NCBI RefSeq assembly: GCF_009906855.1
Contig: NZ_CP047650.1
Coordinates: 806,001-870,000, forward strand
DNA: 64,000 bases
Source: Xylophilus rhododendri
Lineage (GTDB): Bacteria > Pseudomonadota > Gammaproteobacteria > Burkholderiales > Burkholderiaceae_C
Reading direction: 5' to 3'
The position numbers and the translations under genes were made by a program. The notes beneath the pieces were generated by a model. The model saw only the letters and a program-made list of their open reading frames with translations, was not told the DNA's origin and ran no database searches. Of this stretch, positions 55,240 through 63,529 are shown one piece after another (within the stretch, counting starts at the first letter, position 1; every line of letters begins with the position of its first letter).

Positions 55240-55764
55240 ATGCGTGACCAGGACGAAGCCGCCATCGTCGCCTGCATCCCCAACCTGCGCCGCTACGCGC
55301 GCGGGCTGCTGGCCGACGCCACGCTGGCCGACGACCTGGTGCAGGACACCCTGGAGCGCGCCTGGAGCCGCTTCTCCCTGTGGCAGAAGCGCGGCGACAT
55401 CCGGGCCTGGATGTTCGGCATCATGCACAACCATTTCATCGACGGCGTGCGCGCCCGGGGCCGGCGACCGGAAGACAGCATGGGCGACACGCTGCCCGAA
55501 GCGCCGCAGCGCGCCAGCCAGTCCGACGGCATCGAGCTGCGCGACCTGGACCGGCTGCTGCAGCGCCTGCCCGCCGAACAACGCGAGGTGATGCTGCTCG
55601 TCGCGGTCGAGGAGATGAGTTATGCCGAAGCCGCCGCAACGCTCGGCGTGCCGATCGGCACGGTGATGTCCCGCCTGGCGCGCGGCCGCGAGAAGCTGCG
55701 CCAGGAACTGCAAGGCCGCGAACCCTCCGCGCATGCCGCGGCGCCCTTGCGCAGGATCAAGTGA
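55240..55764 (+). CDS. ECF (extracytoplasmic function) RNA polymerase sigma factor
   Basis: A 174-residue group 4 sigma factor. Region 2 has DATLADDLVQDTLERAWSR and IRAWMFGIMHNHFIDGVR; region 4 has RLPAEQREVMLLVAVEEMSY and AAATLGVPIGTVMSRLARGR. There is no C-terminal extension. It is followed after 1 bp by a membrane anti-sigma factor, the standard pair in which the membrane protein holds the sigma factor until a signal arrives. The regulon is not visible beyond a possible self-promoter. Confidence 0.94.
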   Translation: MRDQDEAAIVACIPNLRRYARGLLADATLADDLVQDTLERAWSRFSLWQKRGDIRAWMFGIMHNHFIDGVRARGRRPEDSMGDTLPEAPQRASQSDGIELRDLDRLLQRLPAEQREVMLLVAVEEMSYAEAAATLGVPIGTVMSRLARGREKLRQELQGREPSAHAAAPLRRIK

Positions 55765-55765
55765 C

Positions 55766-56602
55766 ATGGACGCTTCCCCACTCAAACCCCTCTCCGGCGA
55801 CGGCGGCAAGCCGGTGACCGAAGCCGACCTGCACGCTTATGCGGACGGTCTTCTGGACGCCGCGCGGCATGCCGAGATCGATGCCTTCCTGGCCGCCCAT
55901 CCGGCCGAGCGCGAACGTGTGGACGACTGGCGTGCCCAGAACCTGGCACTGCGGCAAATGCTCGATCCGGTCCTCTCCGAACCCCTGCCCTTGCGCCTGC
56001 CGCTGCAGCCCGCGCCCCGCGCCGGCTGGCGGGAATGGCCCTGGCGCTCGCTGGCGGCCGGCGTGGCGGTCGCGATCGTCAGCACCGGCTCGGCCTGGTG
56101 GGGCCGCGGCGCCTACGACGCCCGGCTGCAGCGCAACGCCACGCTGGCGGCGGCGCAGGCCGGCACGCTGCAGGGCTTCGCCCACCGCGCGGCCGTGGCC
56201 CATGTGGTCTACAGCCCGGACCTGCGCCGGCCGGTGGAGGTGGGCGCCGACCAGGAGCAGGCCCTCGTCACCTGGCTGACCAGACGTTTGGGCGCCGCGG
56301 TGAAGCCGCCGGACCTGCGGGCCCTGGGCTACGCCCTCATCGGCGGCCGGCTGCTGCCGGGCGACAAGGGGCCGGTGGCGCAGTTCATGTTCGGCGGCGC
56401 GCAGGGCGAACGGCTGACGCTGTACGTCACCCGCGAGGACGCCGGCCGCGAAACCGCCTTCCGCTTCGGCCAGGACGGGCCGGTGAATGTCTTCTACTGG
56501 GTCGACAAGGACTTCGGCTACGCGATCTCGTCGAGCGACAGCCGGCCGGAGATGCTGCGCGTGGCCGAGGCGGTCTATCGCCAGCTGGATACGGGCAGGT
56601 AG
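55766..56602 (+). CDS. Membrane anti-sigma factor
   Basis: A 278-residue anti-sigma factor. The cytoplasmic N-terminus (about 1-90) has the sigma-binding pattern VTEADLHAYADGLLDAARHA and LAAHPAERERVDDWRAQN. One TM helix (about 92-112, SLAAGVAVAIVSTGSAWW) is followed by a periplasmic domain with VVYSPDLRRPVEVGADQEQA and LIGGRLLPGDKGPVAQFMFG, shared by a group of proteobacterial ECF partners. No zinc-binding HxxxCxxC is seen, so this is not a ZAS-type redox sensor. It is co-transcribed with the sigma gene. Confidence 0.9.
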   Translation: MDASPLKPLSGDGGKPVTEADLHAYADGLLDAARHAEIDAFLAAHPAERERVDDWRAQNLALRQMLDPVLSEPLPLRLPLQPAPRAGWREWPWRSLAAGVAVAIVSTGSAWWGRGAYDARLQRNATLAAAQAGTLQGFAHRAAVAHVVYSPDLRRPVEVGADQEQALVTWLTRRLGAAVKPPDLRALGYALIGGRLLPGDKGPVAQFMFGGAQGERLTLYVTREDAGRETAFRFGQDGPVNVFYWVDKDFGYAISSSDSRPEMLRVAEAVYRQLDTGR

Positions 56603-56624
56603 GCTGCCGACTCCCGTCAGCACG

Positions 56625-56646
56625 GGGGTTGAAGTGCCCCTGAGAA
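56625..56646 (+). repeat. Left direct repeat flanking the DUF6088-Fic islet
   Basis: GGGGTTGAAGTGCCCCTGAG followed by AA. A copy differing at two of 22 positions occurs at 57971-57992. The pair encloses the lower-G+C toxin-antitoxin-like islet, and the right copy lies just before dusA. Confidence 0.65.
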
Positions 56647-56740
56647 TTCAGAGCGTCCCAGGCTGCTGAATGCCTGGAAAAAGTGTGCATGACTGGCCCG
56701 CGAGCCGGCATGTCTTGCACGTCTAAGTAATTGATGGTGT

Positions 56741-56761
56741 TTGATTTTTTAACAAAATCAA
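56741..56761. promoter_or_regulatory. Inverted repeat upstream of the DUF6088 gene
   Basis: TTGATTTT-TTAAC-AAAATCAA has perfect 8-bp arms, 24 bp before the gene start, in a strikingly A/T-rich stretch. A TTAAAAT at 56772-56778 may be the -10 element. The arrangement fits an antitoxin autoregulatory operator. Confidence 0.55.
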
Positions 56762-56784
56762 CTCCAAGCTGTTAAAATGGGCGA

Positions 56785-57450
56785 ATGGGTTACGCCATGA
56801 AGCTCGCCGACCGCATGCGCCAGTCGATTCGACGTCGCTCAGGCCATGTCGTGCTGCGCGCCGAGCTCGCGCCACTGGGCAGCGCATCGCAGGTTTCCGA
56901 AGCCTTGAAGGAGCTCCAGCGCGACGGGGAACTGCTGCGACTGGGCGCAGGCGTCTACGCCAAGGCCCGCCGGGACGAATCCACCCACGAGGTGACCCCG
57001 GTCGCGGATGTCGAGACCCTGGGGCGCGAGGTGGCGCACAAACTCAAGGCCCGGGTGACCGACAGCGGGAATGGCACGCTGGTGCTGGACACAGGTGACC
57101 GTCGTCTCTCCCGCAAGCTGGCTCTGGGCCCTGGCAGCGTTCAATACGTCAACAATCGCAGCCGCAGGGCCCTCACTGAAAGCAGAAGAAAGCCATGGGA
57201 CATGGCGATTTTCCCGACCTCCGATGTGGGCGACTATGTGCGCCGGCTAGCTAGCTTTCATGGGGTCAGGTATATGCCGACGGCTGCCGATCAATGGGCC
57301 GAGACGGTGACCCGACTGGCAGGAGACGAAGTACGTTCCGGCCCGGTGCAGGATCTGTTGGTCGCTCTCAAGCGTGCAGGCAAGCTCACCAAGGACGACA
57401 TGGCGAGCTTGCTCGTGAACTACCTGCGGGAGCGCAAGCAGGGTGTTTGA
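56785..57450 (+). CDS. DUF6088 / AbiEi-like antitoxin
   Basis: A 221-residue protein of the DUF6088 type, related to AbiEi antitoxin-like regulators. The N-terminal winged helix (about 5-65) includes MRQSIRRRSGHVVLRAELAP and VSEALKELQRDGELLRLGAG followed by VYAK. The second half includes LLVALKRAGKLTKDDMASLLVNYL (split: LLVALKRAGKL, DDMASLLVNYL). MKLADRM at 56797 is an equally good start. Codon and base use are less G+C-biased than the neighbours. The end overlaps a broken Fic gene by 8 bp, so it looks like the surviving half of a two-gene module. Confidence 0.8.
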   Translation: MGYAMKLADRMRQSIRRRSGHVVLRAELAPLGSASQVSEALKELQRDGELLRLGAGVYAKARRDESTHEVTPVADVETLGREVAHKLKARVTDSGNGTLVLDTGDRRLSRKLALGPGSVQYVNNRSRRALTESRRKPWDMAIFPTSDVGDYVRRLASFHGVRYMPTAADQWAETVTRLAGDEVRSGPVQDLLVALKRAGKLTKDDMASLLVNYLRERKQGV

Positions 57451-57933
57451 TCCGTTCAAGGATTTCGAGACGTCCGGCTACCTGCGCAACAAGTTCGCCG
57501 AGAAGGATCCGCAGATCGTCCAGGAACTGGAACACCAGATGTTCCGCGCCAGTCTGGACGAAGCCATCACGCACCTGGCGAAGCGGCGAGGCGCCTTGCG
57601 TTATGAAGATTTCCTCGCCGTCCATCGCATCCTCTTCGAAGGCTTCTATCCCTGGGCATCGAATGGCACCGTGGCAGCAAGTCGGATTACCTGACCGCAC
57701 TGAGCGCCGAGATCGCTACGCCGGGCAAGGGCATCCTGGACGCCTATCTGCTGCCATTCGTGGGCAAGAGTCAGGAACGCCAAGCATGGGGCGGCATGAT
57801 CGGCGGACTGCCGGGCCTGGACGGCAACGGGGTGGGCGACGCCGTTGCGGGCAACTACGAGGACGCGCAAGTCTCCGAGCAATATCGCGAATTCGAGCGG
57901 CGGCGCGGATACCGCATTGATGAGTGCTCTTGA
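57443..57933 (+). pseudogene. Fic-family gene with central deletion (catalytic motif lost)
   Basis: The first 70 residues (from a GTG at 57443) match the N-terminus of small Fic proteins: FDPFKDFETSGYLRNKFAEK, KDPQIVQELEHQMF and VHRILFEGFYPWA. From about 57655 the Fic-like sequence resumes in another frame as IEWHRGSKSDYLTALSAEI and LDAYLLPFVG, ending at the TGA 57931-57933 after RGYRIDECS. The stretch between, which in relatives holds the HPFx(D/E)GNGR motif for AMP transfer, is missing, roughly 80-100 residues. The protein cannot be active. The upstream DUF6088 gene is intact. Confidence 0.82.
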
Positions 57934-57970
57934 AGTCGAGCCCATGGTCTCCCGACACCCGGCTCCGCCC

Positions 57971-57992
57971 GGGGTTGAAGCGCCTCTGAGAA
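57971..57992 (+). repeat. Right direct repeat flanking the DUF6088-Fic islet
   Basis: GGGGTTGAAGCGCCTCTGAG followed by AA, the partner of 56625-56646 (two differences in 22). It lies 51 bp upstream of the dusA start and may belong to the original dusA leader. Confidence 0.65.
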
Positions 57993-58043
57993 AATAGCGC
58001 CCCGCCGCTTCGATGTGAACCCGGCGCAGGACCGCCCCGCCAG

Positions 58044-59063
58044 ATGAATCCCCAAGACGCCCCCCGGCCCGCCAGCCAGCCGACGCCCGCACGCCTGAGC
58101 GTGGCGCCCATGCTCGACTGGACCGACCGCCACTGCCGCTATTTCCACCGCCTGCTCAGCCAGCGCGCCCTGCTCTACACCGAGATGGTGACCACCGGCG
58201 CGCTGCTGCATGGCGATGTGGCGCGGCACCTGCGTTTCGACGGGAGCGAACATCCGATCGCCCTGCAGCTCGGCGGCAGCGAGCCGGCCGAGCTGGCGCA
58301 GGCCGCGCGCCTGGGCCAGGACTGGGGCTACGACGAGATCAACCTCAACTGCGGCTGCCCGTCGGAGCGGGTGCAGCGCGGCGCCTTCGGCGCCTGCCTG
58401 ATGCGCGAGCCGGCGCTGGTGGCCGACTGCGTGAAGGCGATGGTGGATGCGGTCGGCATCCCGGTCACCGTCAAGCACCGCATCGGCGTGGACCGCGAGG
58501 ACAGCTATGCCTTCGTGCGCGACTTCGTCGGCACCGTCGCCGAGGCCGGCTGCACGCGCTTCATCGTGCATGCCCGCAGCGCCTGGCTGCAGGGCCTCAG
58601 CCCCAAGCAGAACCGCGAGGTGCCGCCGCTGCGCTACGAGATGGCGCGCCAGCTCAAGCAGGACTTCCCGCGGCTGCACATCGCGGTCAATGGCGGCATC
58701 GCCAGCCACGAGCAGATCGCCGAGCGCCTGGCCGAGGTGGACGAGGTGATGGTCGGCCGCGAGGCCTATCACAACCCCTGGAGCCTGGCCGGCTGGGATG
58801 CCGCCTTCCTGGGCGGCGCGCCGCGTGAACTCAGCCGCGAAGCGGTCGAGGAAGCCATGGTCGATTACATGGAGCGCGAAGCCGCCGAACACGGCACGCC
58901 CTGGTATGCCGTGGCCCGCCACATGCTGGGCCTGCGCCACGGCCTGCCCGGCGCACGCGGCTGGCGACGGGTGTGGAGCGACCACCGGCTCAAGGGCTTG
59001 CCGGCGCGCGAGGTGCTGGCCATGGCCCGCCAGGCGCCGCCGGTCGCCGCGGAAGTCGACTGA
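58044..59063 (+). CDS. dusA: tRNA-dihydrouridine(20/20a) synthase DusA
   Basis: A 339-residue FMN enzyme that reduces uridine 20/20a in the tRNA D-loop. LSVAPMLDWTDRHCRYFHRL, LQLGGSEPAELAQAA and NLNCGCPSERVQRGAFGACL (with the catalytic cysteine) identify the DusA subfamily, as do FIVHARSAWLQGLSPKQNR and VNGGIASHEQI. The length is normal. dusA genes are known integration hot spots for mobile elements, which is relevant to the repeat-flanked islet immediately upstream; dusA itself is intact here. Confidence 0.96.
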   Translation: MNPQDAPRPASQPTPARLSVAPMLDWTDRHCRYFHRLLSQRALLYTEMVTTGALLHGDVARHLRFDGSEHPIALQLGGSEPAELAQAARLGQDWGYDEINLNCGCPSERVQRGAFGACLMREPALVADCVKAMVDAVGIPVTVKHRIGVDREDSYAFVRDFVGTVAEAGCTRFIVHARSAWLQGLSPKQNREVPPLRYEMARQLKQDFPRLHIAVNGGIASHEQIAERLAEVDEVMVGREAYHNPWSLAGWDAAFLGGAPRELSREAVEEAMVDYMEREAAEHGTPWYAVARHMLGLRHGLPGARGWRRVWSDHRLKGLPAREVLAMARQAPPVAAEVD

Positions 59064-59157
59064 GGATTCCTGCGCAGGGACATCGCTTCGCCAAGCCGGG
59101 CGCGGGGGGCGGCGCGCACGCAGAGACTGCGAAGGCTCTTCAGCGCGAACGATTCTC

Positions 59158-61164
59158 ATGCTCACACTCGACCGGCTCCCGACTTCCTCGCCCGATCAGG
59201 CCCGCAGGCCGATCCCCAGCTCCCCTTCCGAATCCGCCGGCATCAGCCCGTTGACGCAGTACCGCGCGCAGCATGTGCTGGCGCAGCTGCCGCCCGCATC
59301 CGGCACGGCCTGCAAGGACGACTATTCGGCCGCCTCGTCCACCGCCACGGGTACGCCATCCGTGGCCGAGCTGCGCATCGGCAGGCGCTGGCTGACCCGC
59401 CAGCTCAGGCTCGTCGACGAACACGCGCCGCACGGGCTGCTGGCCACGCTGGAGCGGGTGCGCCTGCTGCGTTTCCTGCTGCGCCTGCGCTACCAGGACG
59501 GCTGGGACGACCTGGCCAGTCTGCTGCCGCTGGTGCTGGCCAAGTCGCGCCAGCCCTATGTGGAGATCGCCCTGCTGACGGGCTTTCTGCTGTTCGTGCT
59601 GATGTCGTCCAGCGCCGCCGTCCGGGCCACGATCCAGGGCTTTTGGGTCGACTATCCGGAGGCCATGGACACCCTGCTGCGGCAGCAGCAGCATCTCATC
59701 GACAGCCTGCTGCGTGCGCCCGACGGCGTGGCCCGGGACGCCGGCATCGCGGCGCTGCGGAACCTGCGCGAAGGCAGGAAGCTCCAGCAGCAGGCACCGG
59801 GGCCCGATGACAGCCCGGCCGCCGTCGAGATCCGCTACCAGGCCCGCCTGCTGCAGCGCCTGCAGGACGCCGCCACGCGGGCCGACCTCAAGCGCAAGTC
59901 GGCCCTGCTGTCCAACGCCATGCTGCTGATGCTGGGCGGCATGCTGGTGTCGATCGCCAAGGCCATGACCGGCGCCATCCTCGCATCGGCCGAGGAAGCG
60001 GGCCGGACCGGGCAGGTGGGGCGGCTGACGCCGGTGGAGCAAAGGCTGCAGATGGCCGTGCCCATCGTCATGGCCACGGCACAGCTGCTGCAGGCCGGCT
60101 CGGGCGCCATCGGCCTGCGCACGCACCAGCTGCAGCACCGGCAGCTGCGGGCCGACCTCGCGGCGGCGCGGCAGGCCTTCGGCGAGGCACCGTCGCAGGC
60201 GCTGGACCTGTACCTGCAGGAGCAGCGGTTCCGCGCGCGCACCGCCGGCTTCGGCCAGCTCTGGAGCGGCAGTCTCAGCCTGGGGCAGCTGATGATGCTG
60301 GTCGCCAACATCCTGTTCTTCCTGCGGCCCGCCGTGGTGCTGCCGCTGGCGATACCGGGCGCCCTCCTCACGCTTGCTAGCAGCGTGCTGATCGGCGCGA
60401 ACGAGGAGCGCGAAGAGGACTTCGACGGCGCCGGGGCGCCCCGGCATCTGCACACCGGCCCGCGCAACCAGGGACTGCAGCTGCATGAGCAGGGCCTGGA
60501 CGCCACCTGGCAGGCCGGCATGGCCGACTATCTGCGCGAGCAGGAATGGGTGGTGCGGTCGCAGCTCTGGAGCGCCCTGCTGGCCATGCTGGAGGCCAAG
60601 GAAGACCTGCTCGCCCCCTGGCCCCGCTGCTCGGCGCGGGAAAGGCGCGCGGCGGTCGCCCGGCACATCGGCAGGAGCCAGCGCAGGCACCTGCTGCCCG
60701 CGGGCGTCGAACGCATCGCGGAGCTGCTGCGGCAGGAGTACCCGATCGATTTCTTCGACCGGCCGGTGCGCGCCATCCACCAGGCCATCCACACGCAGAT
60801 GCAGGCCCATCCGGACGCGGCGGCGATCCAGCGGCATTTCGATTTCCGCCAGGAGGTGTTCGCCGCCACCATGGACATCCTCTCGCGGCGCCCCGAGGCC
60901 CGGTGCTCGGCCCTGCTGCAGCGGGTGGCCGCCATGCCGGGCGACCGGCTGCGGGCCGATGCGGATTTCTTCGACCATCTGGCGCAGGATCCGGTCGCCG
61001 ACGCCATCCACCTGCAGGTACGCAACCAGCGCCTGGCCGGTCACCTGGCGCGCCGCTCGCTGGCACGCCGCGCCGACCATCACGAGATGCTGTCGCGCCT
61101 GGCCCGGCTGCGCGGGCCCGCCCGGGCGACGTCCGCTCACGAAGTCGGCGATTCGGCGGTCTAA
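59158..61164 (+). CDS. Large multi-pass membrane protein, unrecognised
   Basis: A 668-residue protein that I do not recognise. The first 65 residues are polar and Ser/Pro/Ala-rich with no signal peptide. Hydrophobic stretches lie at about 134-153, 249-276, 299-320 and 374-413, the last long enough for two helices. Between and after them are Arg/Gln/Leu-rich helical regions with coiled-coil character (LLRQQQHLIDSLLR, HQLQHRQLRADLAAARQAF), and ~250 C-terminal residues are soluble. The disordered Ser/Pro-rich start with internal hydrophobic patches resembles secreted effectors or translocators, but no secretion genes are in the window. It stands between dusA and an M14-like gene. Confidence 0.8.
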   Translation: MLTLDRLPTSSPDQARRPIPSSPSESAGISPLTQYRAQHVLAQLPPASGTACKDDYSAASSTATGTPSVAELRIGRRWLTRQLRLVDEHAPHGLLATLERVRLLRFLLRLRYQDGWDDLASLLPLVLAKSRQPYVEIALLTGFLLFVLMSSSAAVRATIQGFWVDYPEAMDTLLRQQQHLIDSLLRAPDGVARDAGIAALRNLREGRKLQQQAPGPDDSPAAVEIRYQARLLQRLQDAATRADLKRKSALLSNAMLLMLGGMLVSIAKAMTGAILASAEEAGRTGQVGRLTPVEQRLQMAVPIVMATAQLLQAGSGAIGLRTHQLQHRQLRADLAAARQAFGEAPSQALDLYLQEQRFRARTAGFGQLWSGSLSLGQLMMLVANILFFLRPAVVLPLAIPGALLTLASSVLIGANEEREEDFDGAGAPRHLHTGPRNQGLQLHEQGLDATWQAGMADYLREQEWVVRSQLWSALLAMLEAKEDLLAPWPRCSARERRAAVARHIGRSQRRHLLPAGVERIAELLRQEYPIDFFDRPVRAIHQAIHTQMQAHPDAAAIQRHFDFRQEVFAATMDILSRRPEARCSALLQRVAAMPGDRLRADADFFDHLAQDPVADAIHLQVRNQRLAGHLARRSLARRADHHEMLSRLARLRGPARATSAHEVGDSAV

Positions 61165-61199
61165 GATGCGCGCGGTCCAACGCATTCCAGGAGAACCGC

Positions 61200-63032
61200 A
61201 TGCCCTCGTCCCATGATCTGCCAGACGCGTCCGCCGCCACGAACCGGCCGCCGCGACTGGCCCTGGCGGGACCCCTGACCCTGACGCTGCTGCTGGCGGC
61301 CTGCCAGTCCACGCCGCTGCCGACCTGGCAGAACACCCAGCCCAGCGCCCCCGGCTACCGCGCGCCGCCCGCCCAGGTCATGCCGCCGGCCGCCCCGCCG
61401 GTGGTCGACATGGCGCCCGGTGTGCAGGTGACGCCGGTGCGCCCGCTGGACGCGGTCGACCCCGGACTCGCGCCCACGCCCGCCCCGGCGCCCGCCGAGC
61501 CCTTCGTGCAGACCGAGGTGCCGCCCTACGGCCCGGCCGTGGCCGCGCGTTTCCCCGCTCCCACCGTGCGCTACGCCACGCCCGGCCTGGCCGACGGCCG
61601 CAACACCTTCAGCAGCAGCGCCGAGATCCACGCCTGGCTCACCGGCCTGGGCAGCGCCACCGGACGCGGCAACGAGATACGCGCCGGTGTCGTCAGCATC
61701 GGCAACTCGCAGCGTGGCGAGCCGCTGGAGGCGCTGGTGCTGACCCGTTCGGCCAATACCGAGCCGAGCACCCTGCTGGCCGATGGCCGGCCCACGGTGC
61801 TGCTGATCGGCCAGCAGCGCGGCGACGAGCCGGCCGGCGCCGAAGCCCTGCTGGTGCTGGCCCGCGAGGCCGCCGCCGGCCTGCTGCAGCCGCTGCTGGG
61901 GCGCATCAACATCGTCATCGTGCCGCGCGCCAATCCCGATGGCGCCGCGGCCGGCAGCGCCGCCACCGCCGACGGCACCGACCTGGCGCGCGACCACCTG
62001 GTGCTGCGCACGCCCGAAGCCCGCGCCATCGCCCACCTGGTGCGCGACTACCGGCCGCTGGTGATGGCCGATGCACGCGAATACCCGGTCACCCGCGCCT
62101 TCGCCGAGAAGTTCGGCGCGGTGCAGCGGGCCGACGTGCTGCTGCAGTACGCCACACCGGGCAACGAGCCCGAGTTCGTCACCAAGGCCGCCGAGGAATG
62201 GCTGCGCCGCCCGGTCAGCGCCGCGCTGGAGCGCTCCGGCCTCAGCCAGGACTGGTATTTCCACGCCGCGCTGGACCCGGCCGACCGCTCGCTGACGATG
62301 GGCGACGCCCTGCCCGGCGACCTGCGCAACGCCGAAGGCCTGAAAAACGTGGTCAGCCTGCTGGTCGCCACCCGCGGCCAGGGCCTGGGCCGCATGCACC
62401 TGCAGCGCCGGGTGCACAGCCAGGTGGTGGCCCTGTCGGCGGTGCTGCAGGGCGCCGCCACCAAGGCCGACGAACTGCGCCAGCTGCGCGAGTTCGTGGA
62501 CCGCGATGTCGCCTCCCAGGCCTGCCGCACCGATGCCGCGGTGGAGGTGCTGCCCACCACCCAGCGCCGCAAGGTCACCCTGCTCGACCCCGAGACCGGC
62601 GTGGACCGCCCCACCGATTTCGACTGGAATTCCTACCTCATCCCGCGCACCGTGCACAGCCGCCGCAAGCCCTGCGGCTACTGGCTGGACGCCTCGGCCT
62701 CCGGCGCCATCGATCGGCTGCGCGATGCCGGCGTGCAGGTGATGCGGGTGGCCGAGCCCTCCTCCCTGCTGATGGACAGCTACCGCGAGACCGCGCGCCG
62801 CGACGACACCGACCGCGGCACCGTGCTGGTCGATGTCTCCGTCAGCCGCGCCCTGGCCGATGTGCCGCAGGGCAGCTTCTACATACCGCTGTCGCAGCCG
62901 CTGGGCAATTTCATCTTCGCCGCGCTGGAGCCCGACGGCCCGGACAGCCTGTTCGCCCGCCGCGTGATCCCCAAGCTGGAATCGGTGGGCCGGGTGGCCA
63001 ACCTGCCGACCCTGCGGCTGGAGGAATATTGA
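61200..63032 (+). CDS. M14 carboxypeptidase-like lipoprotein lacking zinc ligands
   Basis: A 610-residue lipoprotein. The N-terminus has a hydrophobic segment and lipobox LLAACQ (Cys35), then a Pro/Ala-rich linker to about residue 120. Residues ~130-400 follow the M14 zinc-peptidase fold: IGQQRGDEPAGAEALLVLA, IVIVPRANPDGAAAG and PLVMADAREYPVT. In active enzymes these read H-x-x-E, D-x-N-R and D-A-H-E; here both zinc histidines are Arg (207 and 293) and the Asn before Arg264 is Ala. Glu210 remains. It is most likely a pseudoenzyme, perhaps a peptidoglycan- or peptide-binding envelope protein. Confidence 0.85.
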   Translation: MPSSHDLPDASAATNRPPRLALAGPLTLTLLLAACQSTPLPTWQNTQPSAPGYRAPPAQVMPPAAPPVVDMAPGVQVTPVRPLDAVDPGLAPTPAPAPAEPFVQTEVPPYGPAVAARFPAPTVRYATPGLADGRNTFSSSAEIHAWLTGLGSATGRGNEIRAGVVSIGNSQRGEPLEALVLTRSANTEPSTLLADGRPTVLLIGQQRGDEPAGAEALLVLAREAAAGLLQPLLGRINIVIVPRANPDGAAAGSAATADGTDLARDHLVLRTPEARAIAHLVRDYRPLVMADAREYPVTRAFAEKFGAVQRADVLLQYATPGNEPEFVTKAAEEWLRRPVSAALERSGLSQDWYFHAALDPADRSLTMGDALPGDLRNAEGLKNVVSLLVATRGQGLGRMHLQRRVHSQVVALSAVLQGAATKADELRQLREFVDRDVASQACRTDAAVEVLPTTQRRKVTLLDPETGVDRPTDFDWNSYLIPRTVHSRRKPCGYWLDASASGAIDRLRDAGVQVMRVAEPSSLLMDSYRETARRDDTDRGTVLVDVSVSRALADVPQGSFYIPLSQPLGNFIFAALEPDGPDSLFARRVIPKLESVGRVANLPTLRLEEY

Positions 63033-63120
63033 TTCCTTGTCCTACAGCTGGGGCGGCAGGCGCCGCCTAAGCTGCCTCGCTCAGCGCCACGTCGGCGTGA
63101 AGACCAAGAGGAGACAGGCC

Positions 63121-63528
63121 ATGAGCGAGTTCGTGATGGATCCCGGAATGCTGACCATGGGCGGTGTGTTCTACCCCACCGGCCATGCAGTCATCATGTT
63201 TCCCGACAAGGCCGATGCCGACAGCACGGCCGCCGCCCTGGTGACCGAGGCCGGCTTCTCGGGCGACCAGGTGCGCACCCTGTCGCCCGCCACCTTCCTT
63301 CGCGATATCGCCAAGTCCGAGGAAGGCAGCGATATCCCGCTGCCCTCGGTGGGCACCGAAGGCGCCACCGTGCGCTCCTTCGAATCCCTGGCCCGCCAGG
63401 GCCATCACGGCCTGGTGGTGGCGGCCGATTCGCGGGAAGACACCGAGCGCCTGATGGCCGTGGCCCGCCGGGTGCCCTTCTCGCTGGCGCAGAAGTACCG
63501 CAGCCTGGTCATCGAAGACCTGAAATAA
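63121..63528 (+). CDS. Small conserved-looking hypothetical protein
   Basis: A 135-residue soluble protein with no recognised catalytic motif. Its layout (TGHAVIMFPDKADADSTAAA, then FSGDQVRTLSPATFLRDIAK, then QGHHGLVVAADSREDTERLM) suggests a repeated beta-alpha ferredoxin-like or general-stress-type fold. A strong AGGAG site lies 9 bp before the ATG. It has its own short leader after the M14-like gene and is convergent with the antiporter gene. Function unknown. Confidence 0.8.
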   Translation: MSEFVMDPGMLTMGGVFYPTGHAVIMFPDKADADSTAAALVTEAGFSGDQVRTLSPATFLRDIAKSEEGSDIPLPSVGTEGATVRSFESLARQGHHGLVVAADSREDTERLMAVARRVPFSLAQKYRSLVIEDLK

Positions 63529-63529
63529 C

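Noticed and set aside
59064..59157. Search for a PIP-box or hrp-box before the 668-residue protein
   Set aside because: Only an isolated TTCGC was found without a second half-site at the required spacing, so no type III regulon signal is claimed.
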